From an uncultured Bacteriovorax sp. (GTDB lineage Bacteria; Bdellovibrionota; Bacteriovoracia; Bacteriovoracales; Bacteriovoracaceae): a stretch of 5,157 nt of DNA. Each line of letters opens with the position of its first letter. Positions within the stretch are counted from its first letter, which is position 1. Location: positions 1 through 5,157 of the forward strand of contig CAMLRB010000238.1 of NCBI GenBank assembly GCA_946482295.1. Direction: 5' to 3'. The notes under the pieces are model-generated. The model made no database searches. It had not been told where the DNA came from and worked only from the letters and a program-made list of their open reading frames with translations. A program made the position numbers and the translations under genes. This document shows, one piece after another, positions 1-4,989 of the stretch.

Positions 1-434
1 CCAGGTGTGTGGCCGGGTGTATGAATAGTTTTAAGGAAATTTTTCATTTCAGGGTCTTCAAAACCAAATTCTTCTCCATCTTCCAAATAACTATCGATCG
101 CTTTCGGTATTCCGACGATTTGGCGAAAAAACGTTCCTTGCATAGGAAGAGCATCGTAGAGAAATTGATCGCCTTTATGCAAATGGAGCGTGGCCCCTGT
201 GGCATTGGCAACTTCTGTACTTCTGCCGATGTGATCGAAGTGAGCGTGAGTGTGGAGGAGTTTTTTTACTTTGAGATTGAGATCGCTGATCTTTTTGAGA
301 ATGAACGTATGGTCGTTTCCTGGATCTATGATGATCGCTTCCCGCGTCTTATCTGAATAGAGAATAGAGCAGTTACATTGGTAACTGCCTACGGGGAAGC
401 TGATTAGTATGAGAGAGTTCTTCTTAATTTCCAT
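1..434 (-). CDS. Metallo-beta-lactamase-fold hydrolase, glyoxalase II/YcbL-like (C-terminus beyond window)
   Basis: The visible 144 residues are the N-terminal part of a metallo-beta-lactamase-fold hydrolase. The zinc signature THAHFDH lies at residues 62-68 (ligands H63, H65, D67, H68), and the third-motif histidine is H142 in HTPGHTP. The opening (FPVGSYQCNCSILY, then IIIDPG at 35-39) is typical of small cytoplasmic glyoxalase II/YcbL enzymes. Known members hydrolyse thioesters such as S-lactoylglutathione; persulfide dioxygenases share the fold, and the truncated sequence cannot separate them. The reading frame runs off base 1. The start is the ATG at 434-432: an in-frame TGA lies two codons upstream and no earlier start exists. 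No clear Shine-Dalgarno sequence precedes it. It lies 97 bases downstream of bfr on the same strand, but a strong terminator separates them, so it probably has its own promoter. A palindrome at 450-475 sits in its leader. Confidence 0.9.
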   Translation of the reverse strand, partial: MEIKKNSLILISFPVGSYQCNCSILYSDKTREAIIIDPGNDHTFILKKISDLNLKVKKLLHTHAHFDHIGRSTEVANATGATLHLHKGDQFLYDALPMQGTFFRQIVGIPKAIDSYLEDGEEFGFEDPEMKNFLKTIHTPGHTP

Positions 435-449
435 TGTTCAACTTTTTAA

Positions 450-475
450 TTTCAGAAGAGCTAACTCGTCTGAAA
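450..475. repeat. 26-bp imperfect palindrome upstream of the MBL-fold hydrolase gene
   Basis: Arms TTTCAGA (450-456) and TCTGAAA (469-475) are exact inverted repeats. Inside them, after one A/G mismatch, GAG (458-460) pairs with CTC (465-467) around a CTAA loop. The element lies 16 to 41 bases upstream of the MBL-fold start codon. Neither side carries a T-tract, so it does not look like an intrinsic terminator. It could be an operator for a dimeric regulator or a hairpin in the 5' leader; which one is not decidable from sequence. Confidence 0.5.
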
Positions 476-505
476 ACGTTATGCTTATCATGTGAAAGAA
501 GCGGT

Positions 506-532
506 AAAAAAGCTGCTGCGGCAGCTTTTTTT
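506..532 (-). terminator. Rho-independent terminator of the bfd-bfr operon, possibly bidirectional
   Basis: An 11-bp perfect stem (506-516 with 521-531) closes a 4-base loop. Each arm is a GCTGC/GCAGC core flanked by A or T runs. Read on the minus strand, the RNA ends in six U after the GC core, as expected for an intrinsic terminator after bfr. The foot of the stem includes the bfr stop codon (TAA, 533-531), so there is almost no 3' untranslated spacer. The element is symmetrical and could also stop plus-strand transcription, although no plus-strand gene lies upstream. Confidence 0.88.
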
Positions 533-1010
533 AGCTCTTCTCCATCTCAATCTGGCTTTGTAGATAGTTTTGAAGCCCAACAGACTTAAGAAGTCCAAGT
601 TGAGTTTCAAGCCAATCAACATGCTCTTCTTCGCTCGCAAGAATGTGAAGGAACAGATCACGAGATACGTAATCGAATTCTTTTTCTGCAAGTTGAATAC
701 ATGTCTTTAGGTGAGGAACAGCTTCGTTTTCAACTTGAAGGTCAGCTTCAAGAACTTCTTGAACCGTTTGACCGATTCTAATGCGATCGATTTTTTGAAG
801 GTTAGGAAGGCCTTCGAGGAAGAGAATGCGTTTGATGATTTCATCAGCGTGTTTCATTTCATCGATAGAAGCTTTGTATTCTAGGCGGCCTAGTTTTTCG
901 AGACCCCAATTTTGCAACATACGTGCATGAAGGAAGTACTGATTGATTGCAGTGAGTTCTTTCGTCAAAACGGAATTGAGGGCGTCAATGATCGCCTGGC
1001 TACCTTTCAT
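531..1010 (-). CDS. bfr: Bacterioferritin (heme-containing ferritin)
   Basis: The product is a 159-residue bacterioferritin, the family's usual length. It is a cytoplasmic 24-subunit cage that oxidises Fe(II) and stores it as a ferric mineral. All six di-iron ferroxidase ligands are at the positions known from E. coli Bfr: E18, E51, H54, E94, E127 and H130. Met52, the heme ligand at the two-fold subunit interface, is also present, so this is a true Bfr rather than a non-heme ferritin or a Dps protein. The start at 1010 follows a good Shine-Dalgarno GGAG (1020-1017) with six bases of spacing. It is the second gene after bfd, with a 35-base gap on the same strand, and is presumably co-transcribed from the promoter at 1268-1296. 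Transcription ends at a terminator overlapping the stop codon. Nothing in the protein looks degraded or unusual. Confidence 0.97.
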   Translation of the reverse strand: MKGSQAIIDALNSVLTKELTAINQYFLHARMLQNWGLEKLGRLEYKASIDEMKHADEIIKRILFLEGLPNLQKIDRIRIGQTVQEVLEADLQVENEAVPHLKTCIQLAEKEFDYVSRDLFLHILASEEEHVDWLETQLGLLKSVGLQNYLQSQIEMEKS

Positions 1011-1045
1011 GGGTTTCTCCTGAAACTAGTGTGAAGTTGGGAATA

Positions 1046-1243
1046 TTATGATTGTGATTTTTGGGATTTGGAATCTAAAACGTTTTGACCGTCGAGAATT
1101 TTTTTAACCGCATCTACGACGCATGAACCACAATCGTCGCCGATACCGAGATTTTTGAGGATTTCTTTCTCATTACGGTTTGGCCCACTAGCTTGATCTA
1201 GCAGCATCTTTTCCGTAATTCCTTTGCATATGCAGATGTACAT
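1046..1243 (-). CDS. bfd: Bacterioferritin-associated ferredoxin, [2Fe-2S]
   Basis: This 65-residue protein matches the length and layout of bacterioferritin-associated ferredoxin. The cluster-binding cysteines are C4 and C6 (MYICICKGIT) and C38 and C41 (DDCGSC), the C-x-C plus C-x2-C pattern of the BFD-like [2Fe-2S] fold. In characterised bacteria Bfd docks on Bfr near the heme and passes electrons that reduce stored Fe(III), so iron is released. Co-location immediately upstream of bfr supports that role. The open frame reaches back to an ATG at 1300, but those 19 extra residues overlap the -10 and -35 elements of the promoter and do not resemble the family. The ATG at 1243 begins the conserved sequence and has an AAGGAAG Shine-Dalgarno about ten bases upstream. 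The C-terminal tail (about residues 50-65) is polar and rich in Ser, Lys and Gln. Confidence 0.94.
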   Translation of the reverse strand: MYICICKGITEKMLLDQASGPNRNEKEILKNLGIGDDCGSCVVDAVKKILDGQNVLDSKSQKSQS

Positions 1244-1267
1244 GGTTTTTGTTCTTCCTTTTGTAAT

Positions 1268-1296
1268 AGTATAAGAGCAAAAGTATGGCAGTTCAA
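1268..1296 (-). promoter_or_regulatory. Sigma70-type promoter of bfd-bfr
   Basis: On the minus strand a -35 TTGAAC (1296-1291) and a -10 TATACT (1273-1268) are separated by exactly 17 bases. The predicted start near 1261 gives a leader of about 18 bases carrying the bfd Shine-Dalgarno sequence. I looked for a Fur-like palindrome over or near this site and saw none, so iron control is not evident from the sequence. Confidence 0.75.
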
Positions 1297-1390
1297 ACAA
1301 AAATCCAAGGTTTCGACAAAATCTCTATCTCTATGAAATCACAGGTGTCAATTCCCAATACAGGGGCCGAAAATTTTTCACGGTGACCAC

Positions 1391-1414
1391 TTTAAGGCAT
1401 CCGGAGGCCTTAAA
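1391..1414. repeat. 8-bp perfect inverted repeat upstream of the phospholipase D-like gene
   Basis: TTTAAGGC (1391-1398) and GCCTTAAA (1407-1414) are perfect inverted repeats around an 8-base centre that itself contains the palindrome TCCGGA. The element ends 36 bases before the ATG at 1451. A weak -10-like TAAAAT (1411-1416) overlaps its right arm, but no matching -35 was found. No T-tract follows on either strand, so a terminator is unlikely; an operator or a leader hairpin is more plausible. The rest of the 207-base gap between bfd and this gene holds only the bfd promoter and the ribosome binding site at 1439-1445. Confidence 0.45.
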
Positions 1415-1450
1415 ATGGGAAAAATTGATTAACTTTAAAAGGAAGCTTTT

Positions 1451-2923
1451 ATGCAGATGCCAGCAAAGACTCTTCTCCTTGCAACACTTGTAACCCTCAC
1501 GACTTTGGGTCGTCCGGCCTTCGCTCAAGGATTGGATCCATTCAAAATCCGTCATGTGTCGGAACATCAGCTGCTTCTTTTGAATAATGGTCTGGCCTCT
1601 TTAGAGGAAAGATTACAAATGATGGAGCGAGCACAAAAATCTATCGACATTGAATACTTCATTTATAGAACGGATAAATCAGCAAAACTTTTTACTGAAG
1701 TCCTTCTTAAAAAAGCTCGCCAGGGTGTCAAAGTCAGAATGCTTCTGGATTATTTCATGGTGAAAAGTGATCTTTCACCTTTCTATACTCACGAATTGGA
1801 AAAAGCAGGTGTTGAAGTTAAGTACTTCAATACAACATCTTCTTTAAATGCCTTTTCTGGTCAGTATCGTAACCACCGTAAAGTTCTTATCGTTGATGGA
1901 GTTGAAGCGATTACAGGAGGAAGAAATATCGGTGATGAATACTTTGATTTAAGCCATGAGTATAACTTTCTTGACCGTGATGTTCACCTCACGGGAGCTG
2001 TAGTTAATGATATGCAAATTACCTACAATAAGGTTTTTGAGTCGGAAAAAAGTGAGCGAGTTGCCCGTGAAGAAAAACCAGATTTGAATGATAGCAAATA
2101 TATGCGTGACAGTGGTCAAGATGAGCATGCTTACCGTTTTGATCTTTCAAAATGGGAAGAAAAAGTTGCAGCGGCCAAGAAGTTTGTGGGTGCAACAGAT
2201 GCAAAACAAACAGATCTTATCCGTTCTAAAGGACAAGAAATTTTAAGTTCAGAATATAAAACGTCATGTTCATCCCTAGTGTATCAATCAGAGTACCCTG
2301 ATGCGAACAAAGAAAATCGTAAAAAGAATCGTATTTTAAAACACGATCTTTTCAGCAGAATTGAAAACGCTAAATCATCTGTGATTATTGATTCACCATA
2401 CTTCATCGTGAATGAAGAATTGAAAAAATCGTTAGAGACAGCACTCGCGAAAAACATTCCGATAACTGTTTTAACAAACAGCTTGAATTCAACGGATGCC
2501 ATCTACGTTTACACAGTGTTTGATACAATCATCAAAAAGTGGATTCACAAAGGTCTTGAGACTTACATTTTTAAAGGGAACAAACCAAAAGACTATCAAG
2601 TGATCCCGGAAATGTCAGGTCAAGCTCGCTTTGGTGTCCATGCTAAAACATTTGTTTTTGACGATAAAGATGTTGTGATTGGAACATTCAATGTTGATCC
2701 ACGTTCAGCTAACTACAACGTAGAAATGACGATCACATGTGAAAATAACAAAGATTTTGCAGCAAAAGTAAGAGAGGATATTCAGTCACGTATTGATGAA
2801 AGTCTACACCTTGATACAAGTAAAGATGTAAATGAAGCTGAATTTTACCAAGTGGGATTCACGAAAAAAGTTCTTTATTACTTACTAAAAATTCCATCGA
2901 ACTTCTTTGATTACCTTTTATAA
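1451..2923 (+). CDS. Exported phospholipase D/cardiolipin synthase-like protein with two HKD motifs
   Basis: This 490-residue phospholipase D-superfamily enzyme carries both catalytic HxKx4D motifs. The first is H142/K144/D149 (NHRKVLIVDG, followed by GGRNIGDEYF). The second is H397/K399/D404 (VHAKTFVFDD, followed by GTFNVDPRSANYN). The superfamily cleaves or transfers phosphodiesters through a phosphohistidine. Length, the two-domain layout and the hydrophobic C-terminus (LYYLLKIPSNFFDYLL) are closest to ClsC/YmdC-like cardiolipin synthases. Residues 1-25 form a Sec signal peptide with an AFA|Q cleavage site, so the enzyme probably acts in the periplasm, at the outer membrane or outside the cell; a free lipase or nuclease role remains possible. 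A lysine-rich, charged segment (about 195-295) links the two halves. AAGGAAG at 1439-1445 gives a good ribosome binding site for the ATG at 1451. The stop overlaps the convergent ATP-grasp gene by six bases, and no T-tracted terminator follows. Confidence 0.9.
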   Translation: MQMPAKTLLLATLVTLTTLGRPAFAQGLDPFKIRHVSEHQLLLLNNGLASLEERLQMMERAQKSIDIEYFIYRTDKSAKLFTEVLLKKARQGVKVRMLLDYFMVKSDLSPFYTHELEKAGVEVKYFNTTSSLNAFSGQYRNHRKVLIVDGVEAITGGRNIGDEYFDLSHEYNFLDRDVHLTGAVVNDMQITYNKVFESEKSERVAREEKPDLNDSKYMRDSGQDEHAYRFDLSKWEEKVAAAKKFVGATDAKQTDLIRSKGQEILSSEYKTSCSSLVYQSEYPDANKENRKKNRILKHDLFSRIENAKSSVIIDSPYFIVNEELKKSLETALAKNIPITVLTNSLNSTDAIYVYTVFDTIIKKWIHKGLETYIFKGNKPKDYQVIPEMSGQARFGVHAKTFVFDDKDVVIGTFNVDPRSANYNVEMTITCENNKDFAAKVREDIQSRIDESLHLDTSKDVNEAEFYQVGFTKKVLYYLLKIPSNFFDYLL

Positions 2924-3778
2924 GAACGGCATAATGAGTTCTCGGGCAATGTTCTTGCCCGAGAGTTCTTCTGCATGCTCGAATCCGGCAACTGGATTGA
3001 TTTCAAGTAAACGATAAACGCCTTTTTCATCTACAAGTATATCGATTCCCGCATAATCGAGTCCTGACAACAGTGAGGCCTTAACGGCCAGTTCTTCTAA
3101 TTCTAAAGGACACTTTTTGAGAATTTTGGGAGTCGAACGTTTGGCGTTGCCTCTAAAATCATCTGACGATAATTTTTTTTCCATCGCAACTAAAACGCGA
3201 TCTTTTTGCATGAACATGCGCCATTCTTTTTTATGTTTAATGAAGGGTTGAATGATGAAGCGCTGATCATTCATGGCCTGAAAAGTTTCTAGAATGCTTA
3301 GTAGGGAAGGAAGACCTTGGATTAAATTAACTCCGATACCTTGATTGCCTCGAACCATTTTTAAAATGAGACGATCATCTTTTTTTGTCCATTTTTTTAA
3401 TTGATCTGACGTTTGATCAGAAAGTGTCCCGCGATAAAGAAGTGTATCGATCGAAGCGAGAGAATGTTTTTGCATGAAAAGCCACTGCAAATCTTTTGCT
3501 CGCAGATCTTTTATGTAAGCAACAGGATTAGTGACCTGATAACCTGCTTGTGCATGCGCTTCAGAGACAATGAGATCAAAATCATCGTAGTTCGTACCAG
3601 TCGAACGATGAAAATAGAGACCCTTCTCGTTTTTAGGAGCATTCATAAGCGAAAGAGTGAATTGATACGGATTGATCCACTGGGACTTTAGTCCCAACCG
3701 AGCACCTTCTTCCAGTAAACGTTTAGTGGTATAAAGGTTTTGATTCCTACTAGCTACAATGAAGTCTTTTTTAATCAT
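2918..3778 (-). CDS. RimK-like ATP-grasp ligase
   Basis: A 286-residue ATP-grasp protein closest in style to RimK (the ribosomal S6 glutamate ligase). It has a RimK-like N-terminal domain (SRNQNLYTTKRL at 10-21) and then the ATP-grasp fold. K140 (LILKMVRG) and the glycine-rich loop GNQGIGV (144-150) should hold ATP. R187 (EWRMFM), R209/N211 (FRGN), D246 (AGIDIL) and E259/N261 (LEINPVAGF) should bind substrate and Mg2+. Such enzymes activate a carboxylate as an acyl-phosphate and join it to an amine; the acceptor here is unknown, and S6 modification is only one option. The RimK region around its N-terminal PRIG motif is not recognisable (HRSTGTNYDDFDL instead), so specificity may differ. No signal peptide is present, so it should be cytoplasmic. 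No clear Shine-Dalgarno precedes the ATG at 3778, but the family similarity starts within ten residues. It converges on and overlaps the phospholipase gene and diverges from the M14 peptidase. Confidence 0.86.
   Translation of the reverse strand: MIKKDFIVASRNQNLYTTKRLLEEGARLGLKSQWINPYQFTLSLMNAPKNEKGLYFHRSTGTNYDDFDLIVSEAHAQAGYQVTNPVAYIKDLRAKDLQWLFMQKHSLASIDTLLYRGTLSDQTSDQLKKWTKKDDRLILKMVRGNQGIGVNLIQGLPSLLSILETFQAMNDQRFIIQPFIKHKKEWRMFMQKDRVLVAMEKKLSSDDFRGNAKRSTPKILKKCPLELEELAVKASLLSGLDYAGIDILVDEKGVYRLLEINPVAGFEHAEELSGKNIARELIMPFL
2940..2964. repeat. GC-rich perfect hairpin inside the 3' end of the ATP-grasp gene
   Basis: Ten perfectly paired bases (2940-2949 with 2955-2964; TCTCGGGCAA and its complement) enclose a five-base loop. 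It begins 17 bases after the stop of the phospholipase D-like gene, where a terminator would be expected. It lies within the codons for residues LSGKNIARE of the convergent ATP-grasp protein. No T-tract follows on either strand, so calling it a terminator is uncertain; it may serve as a transcript 3'-end structure. Confidence 0.5.
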
Positions 3779-3798
3779 ATTAGTCAGGCCGAAAAGAA

Positions 3799-3828
3799 TT
3801 GAAATCGAAGATCAAACCTAGTTATAAT
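3799..3828 (+). promoter_or_regulatory. Sigma70-type promoter of the M14 peptidase gene, apparently giving a leaderless mRNA
   Basis: The -35 TTGAAA (3799-3804) and a perfect -10 TATAAT (3823-3828) are separated by 18 bases. Initiation about seven bases after the -10, near A3835, leaves a leader of only about three bases before the ATG at 3838, and no Shine-Dalgarno is present. The -35 coincides with the TTG that would otherwise be the longest-frame start codon, which argues against that upstream start. Confidence 0.72.
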
Positions 3829-3852
3829 ATCGCCATTATGAAATTTCGTCAT
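3824..3852 (-). promoter_or_regulatory. Possible divergent promoter for the ATP-grasp gene sharing the same -10 region
   Basis: On the minus strand a -10-like TATTAT (3829-3824) lies 17 bases from a -35-like ATGACG (3852-3847). The -10 matches five of six consensus bases and the -35 four of six. It would start transcription near 3817, with a leader of about 40 bases before the ATP-grasp ATG. The -10 overlaps the plus-strand TATAAT almost completely, so the two genes would compete for polymerase. Confidence 0.35.
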
Positions 3853-4869
3853 TTATTAATTCTGTTTAGGCTCTCATTCCTTTTTCCACTGATCGCGATT
3901 GCGCAAGAAGGACAGGGCCCGATTCAACAAAGTGCTGAGCTGAAGACCTATTGCTCAAAGTTAGATAAAAGTTTTAAAAAATTCGGTTGGGAAGAAAGCC
4001 AATGTGAATCTTTTAAGTGGGAACATTATCGTAACTCGGTTTTGGGTGATCCACTCATGTGGACAACTTTTGGCGATGTAAGTGACGAAGAAAAACCAAG
4101 CTTCAAAGAAAAAGACGTAACTATCGTTATGTGTGGTGTTCATGGAGATGAAATTACTCCAGTAAAATTTTGCTTTGATCTTATGTACTACCTACGAGAA
4201 GCATTCTCCGATCCAGAGAGAGTGAAAAAAGATTTCCACAATAAAGTTGTGCTAGTTGCACCTTTGGTCAACCCAGATTCCTATTTTAAGAGAAAACCCA
4301 CTCGCGTAAATGCCCGTGGAGTGGATGTTAACCGCAATTTTCCAACAAAAGACTGGCAGCTAGAGGCTCGTCAGATTTGGATGTCAAAGTTTAGAAAAGA
4401 TAAACGCAGAAATCCGGGAATAAAATCACTGAGTGAACCTGAAACGGTTTTTCAAGTAAATCTCATTAAGCGTTTTAATCCCGATAAAATTGTCTCTGTT
4501 CACTCGCCACTGACTCTGCTTGATTACGATGGTCCGAGTATGGCAACGACGAATGGGTTAGACGGCAATAAGGCCCAAGAGCTGCTTATTCAAATGTCTA
4601 AAGATGCTTCCGGTTACAAAATTAAAGATTATCCGTTTTTTCCTGGATCCCTTGGAAACTGGGCCGGACAAGAGAGAAATATTCCAACTTTTACTTTGGA
4701 GCTTCCCTCATCTGACCCAAGCAAGAACGATGAATATTGGAAACTGTTTAAGTCGGCCATGCACAATGCTATTGTTCACAATATTCGCCAGAATCTTGCC
4801 CGGGCCAACGAGGTCGACGATAATCCTGCTGCAACAATTCCAGCAATTCCTGCTACTTCACCAAATTAA
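3838..4869 (+). CDS. Exported M14-family zinc carboxypeptidase/amidase, MpaA-like
   Basis: A 343-residue zinc peptidase of the M14 (carboxypeptidase A) fold. Visible active-site residues are zinc ligands H102 and E105 (GVHGDE) and H222 (VSVHSP), substrate-binding N165/R166 in ARGVDVNRNFPT, and catalytic E288 (FTLELPSS). The ARGVDxNRNFP segment and SxSEPET (197-203) recall MpaA, which cuts the gamma-D-Glu to meso-diaminopimelate bond of murein peptides. Unlike cytoplasmic MpaA, it begins with a Sec signal peptide (residues 1-22, AIA|Q), so it should act in the periplasm or outside the cell, on peptidoglycan or its fragments. The tail from about residue 325 is a low-complexity Ala/Pro/Thr stretch. 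The ATG at 3838 was chosen because the frame's earlier TTG (3799) is the -35 box and would put 13 polar residues before the signal peptide. A hairpin terminator follows. Cleavage specificity is inferred, not seen. Confidence 0.87.
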   Translation: MKFRHLLILFRLSFLFPLIAIAQEGQGPIQQSAELKTYCSKLDKSFKKFGWEESQCESFKWEHYRNSVLGDPLMWTTFGDVSDEEKPSFKEKDVTIVMCGVHGDEITPVKFCFDLMYYLREAFSDPERVKKDFHNKVVLVAPLVNPDSYFKRKPTRVNARGVDVNRNFPTKDWQLEARQIWMSKFRKDKRRNPGIKSLSEPETVFQVNLIKRFNPDKIVSVHSPLTLLDYDGPSMATTNGLDGNKAQELLIQMSKDASGYKIKDYPFFPGSLGNWAGQERNIPTFTLELPSSDPSKNDEYWKLFKSAMHNAIVHNIRQNLARANEVDDNPAATIPAIPATSPN

Positions 4870-4901
4870 TCTATCCTGAATAACAAAGTGCAAATGAAAA
4901 T

Positions 4902-4930
4902 GGGCAAAAACTCAAGTTTTTGTCCGTTTT
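4902..4930 (+). terminator. Rho-independent terminator after the M14 peptidase gene
   Basis: An 11-bp stem pairs 4902-4912 with 4915-4925, including one G-U pair, around a very tight CA loop; opening the last T-A pair would give a four-base TCAA loop. Four T follow at 4927-4930. It lies 33 bases past the stop at 4869. The T-tract is short, so termination may be partial. Confidence 0.68.
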
Positions 4931-4939
4931 GATCGATAA
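4912..4939 (+). promoter_or_regulatory. Candidate sigma28 (FliA)-like promoter of the PilZ gene
   Basis: TCAAGTTT (4912-4919) matches the flagellar sigma28 -35 consensus TAAAGTTT at seven of eight bases. ATCGATAA (4932-4939) matches GCCGATAA at six of eight. The spacer is 12 bases, against the usual 11. The predicted start falls near 4947, about 43 bases before the ATG. The -35 half is also the right arm of the preceding terminator, so part of the match could be coincidence. A weak sigma70-like -10 TATTAA (4970-4975) has no matching -35. Confidence 0.35.
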
Positions 4940-4989
4940 GACTCACAAGTGTTGTTGTTTTCAATGCTCTATTAACGAGGGAGTCACGC

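Noticed and set aside
1..24. Short repeat CCAGGTGTGTGGCCGGGTGT at the window edge
   Set aside because: It is explained by the conserved TPGHTPG motif of the MBL-fold protein, coded on the opposite strand.
9..356. Plus-strand 115-codon frame
   Set aside because: It is antisense to the MBL-fold hydrolase, whose zinc motifs are unmistakable on the minus strand; the plus-strand product resembles nothing I recognise.
1244..1300. N-terminal extension of bfd by 19 residues to the ATG at 1300
   Set aside because: The extension covers the -35 and -10 of a near-consensus promoter, is unlike the family, and the ATG at 1243 has its own Shine-Dalgarno and begins the conserved CxC motif.
1244..1340. Fur box at the bfd-bfr promoter
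   Set aside because: Iron-storage genes make one expect it, but no GATAATGATAATCATTATC-like palindrome was visible on either strand.
1391..1430. Inverted repeat as a terminator for read-through into the phospholipase gene
   Set aside because: There is no T-tract on either strand and no transcript obviously ends here; the flanking genes diverge.
3413..3691. Plus-strand 92-codon frame within the ATP-grasp gene
   Set aside because: It is the complement of conserved ATP-grasp coding sequence, has no ribosome binding site, and its product has no recognisable domain.
3799..3837. TTG start at 3799 for the M14 peptidase
   Set aside because: The TTG is the first half of a TTGAAA -35 box; the extra residues would bury the signal peptide behind a polar stretch.
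4604..4879. Second plus-strand frame overlapping the end of the M14 gene
   Set aside because: It is an out-of-frame shadow of conserved M14 sequence, including the catalytic Glu region, with no separate translation signal.
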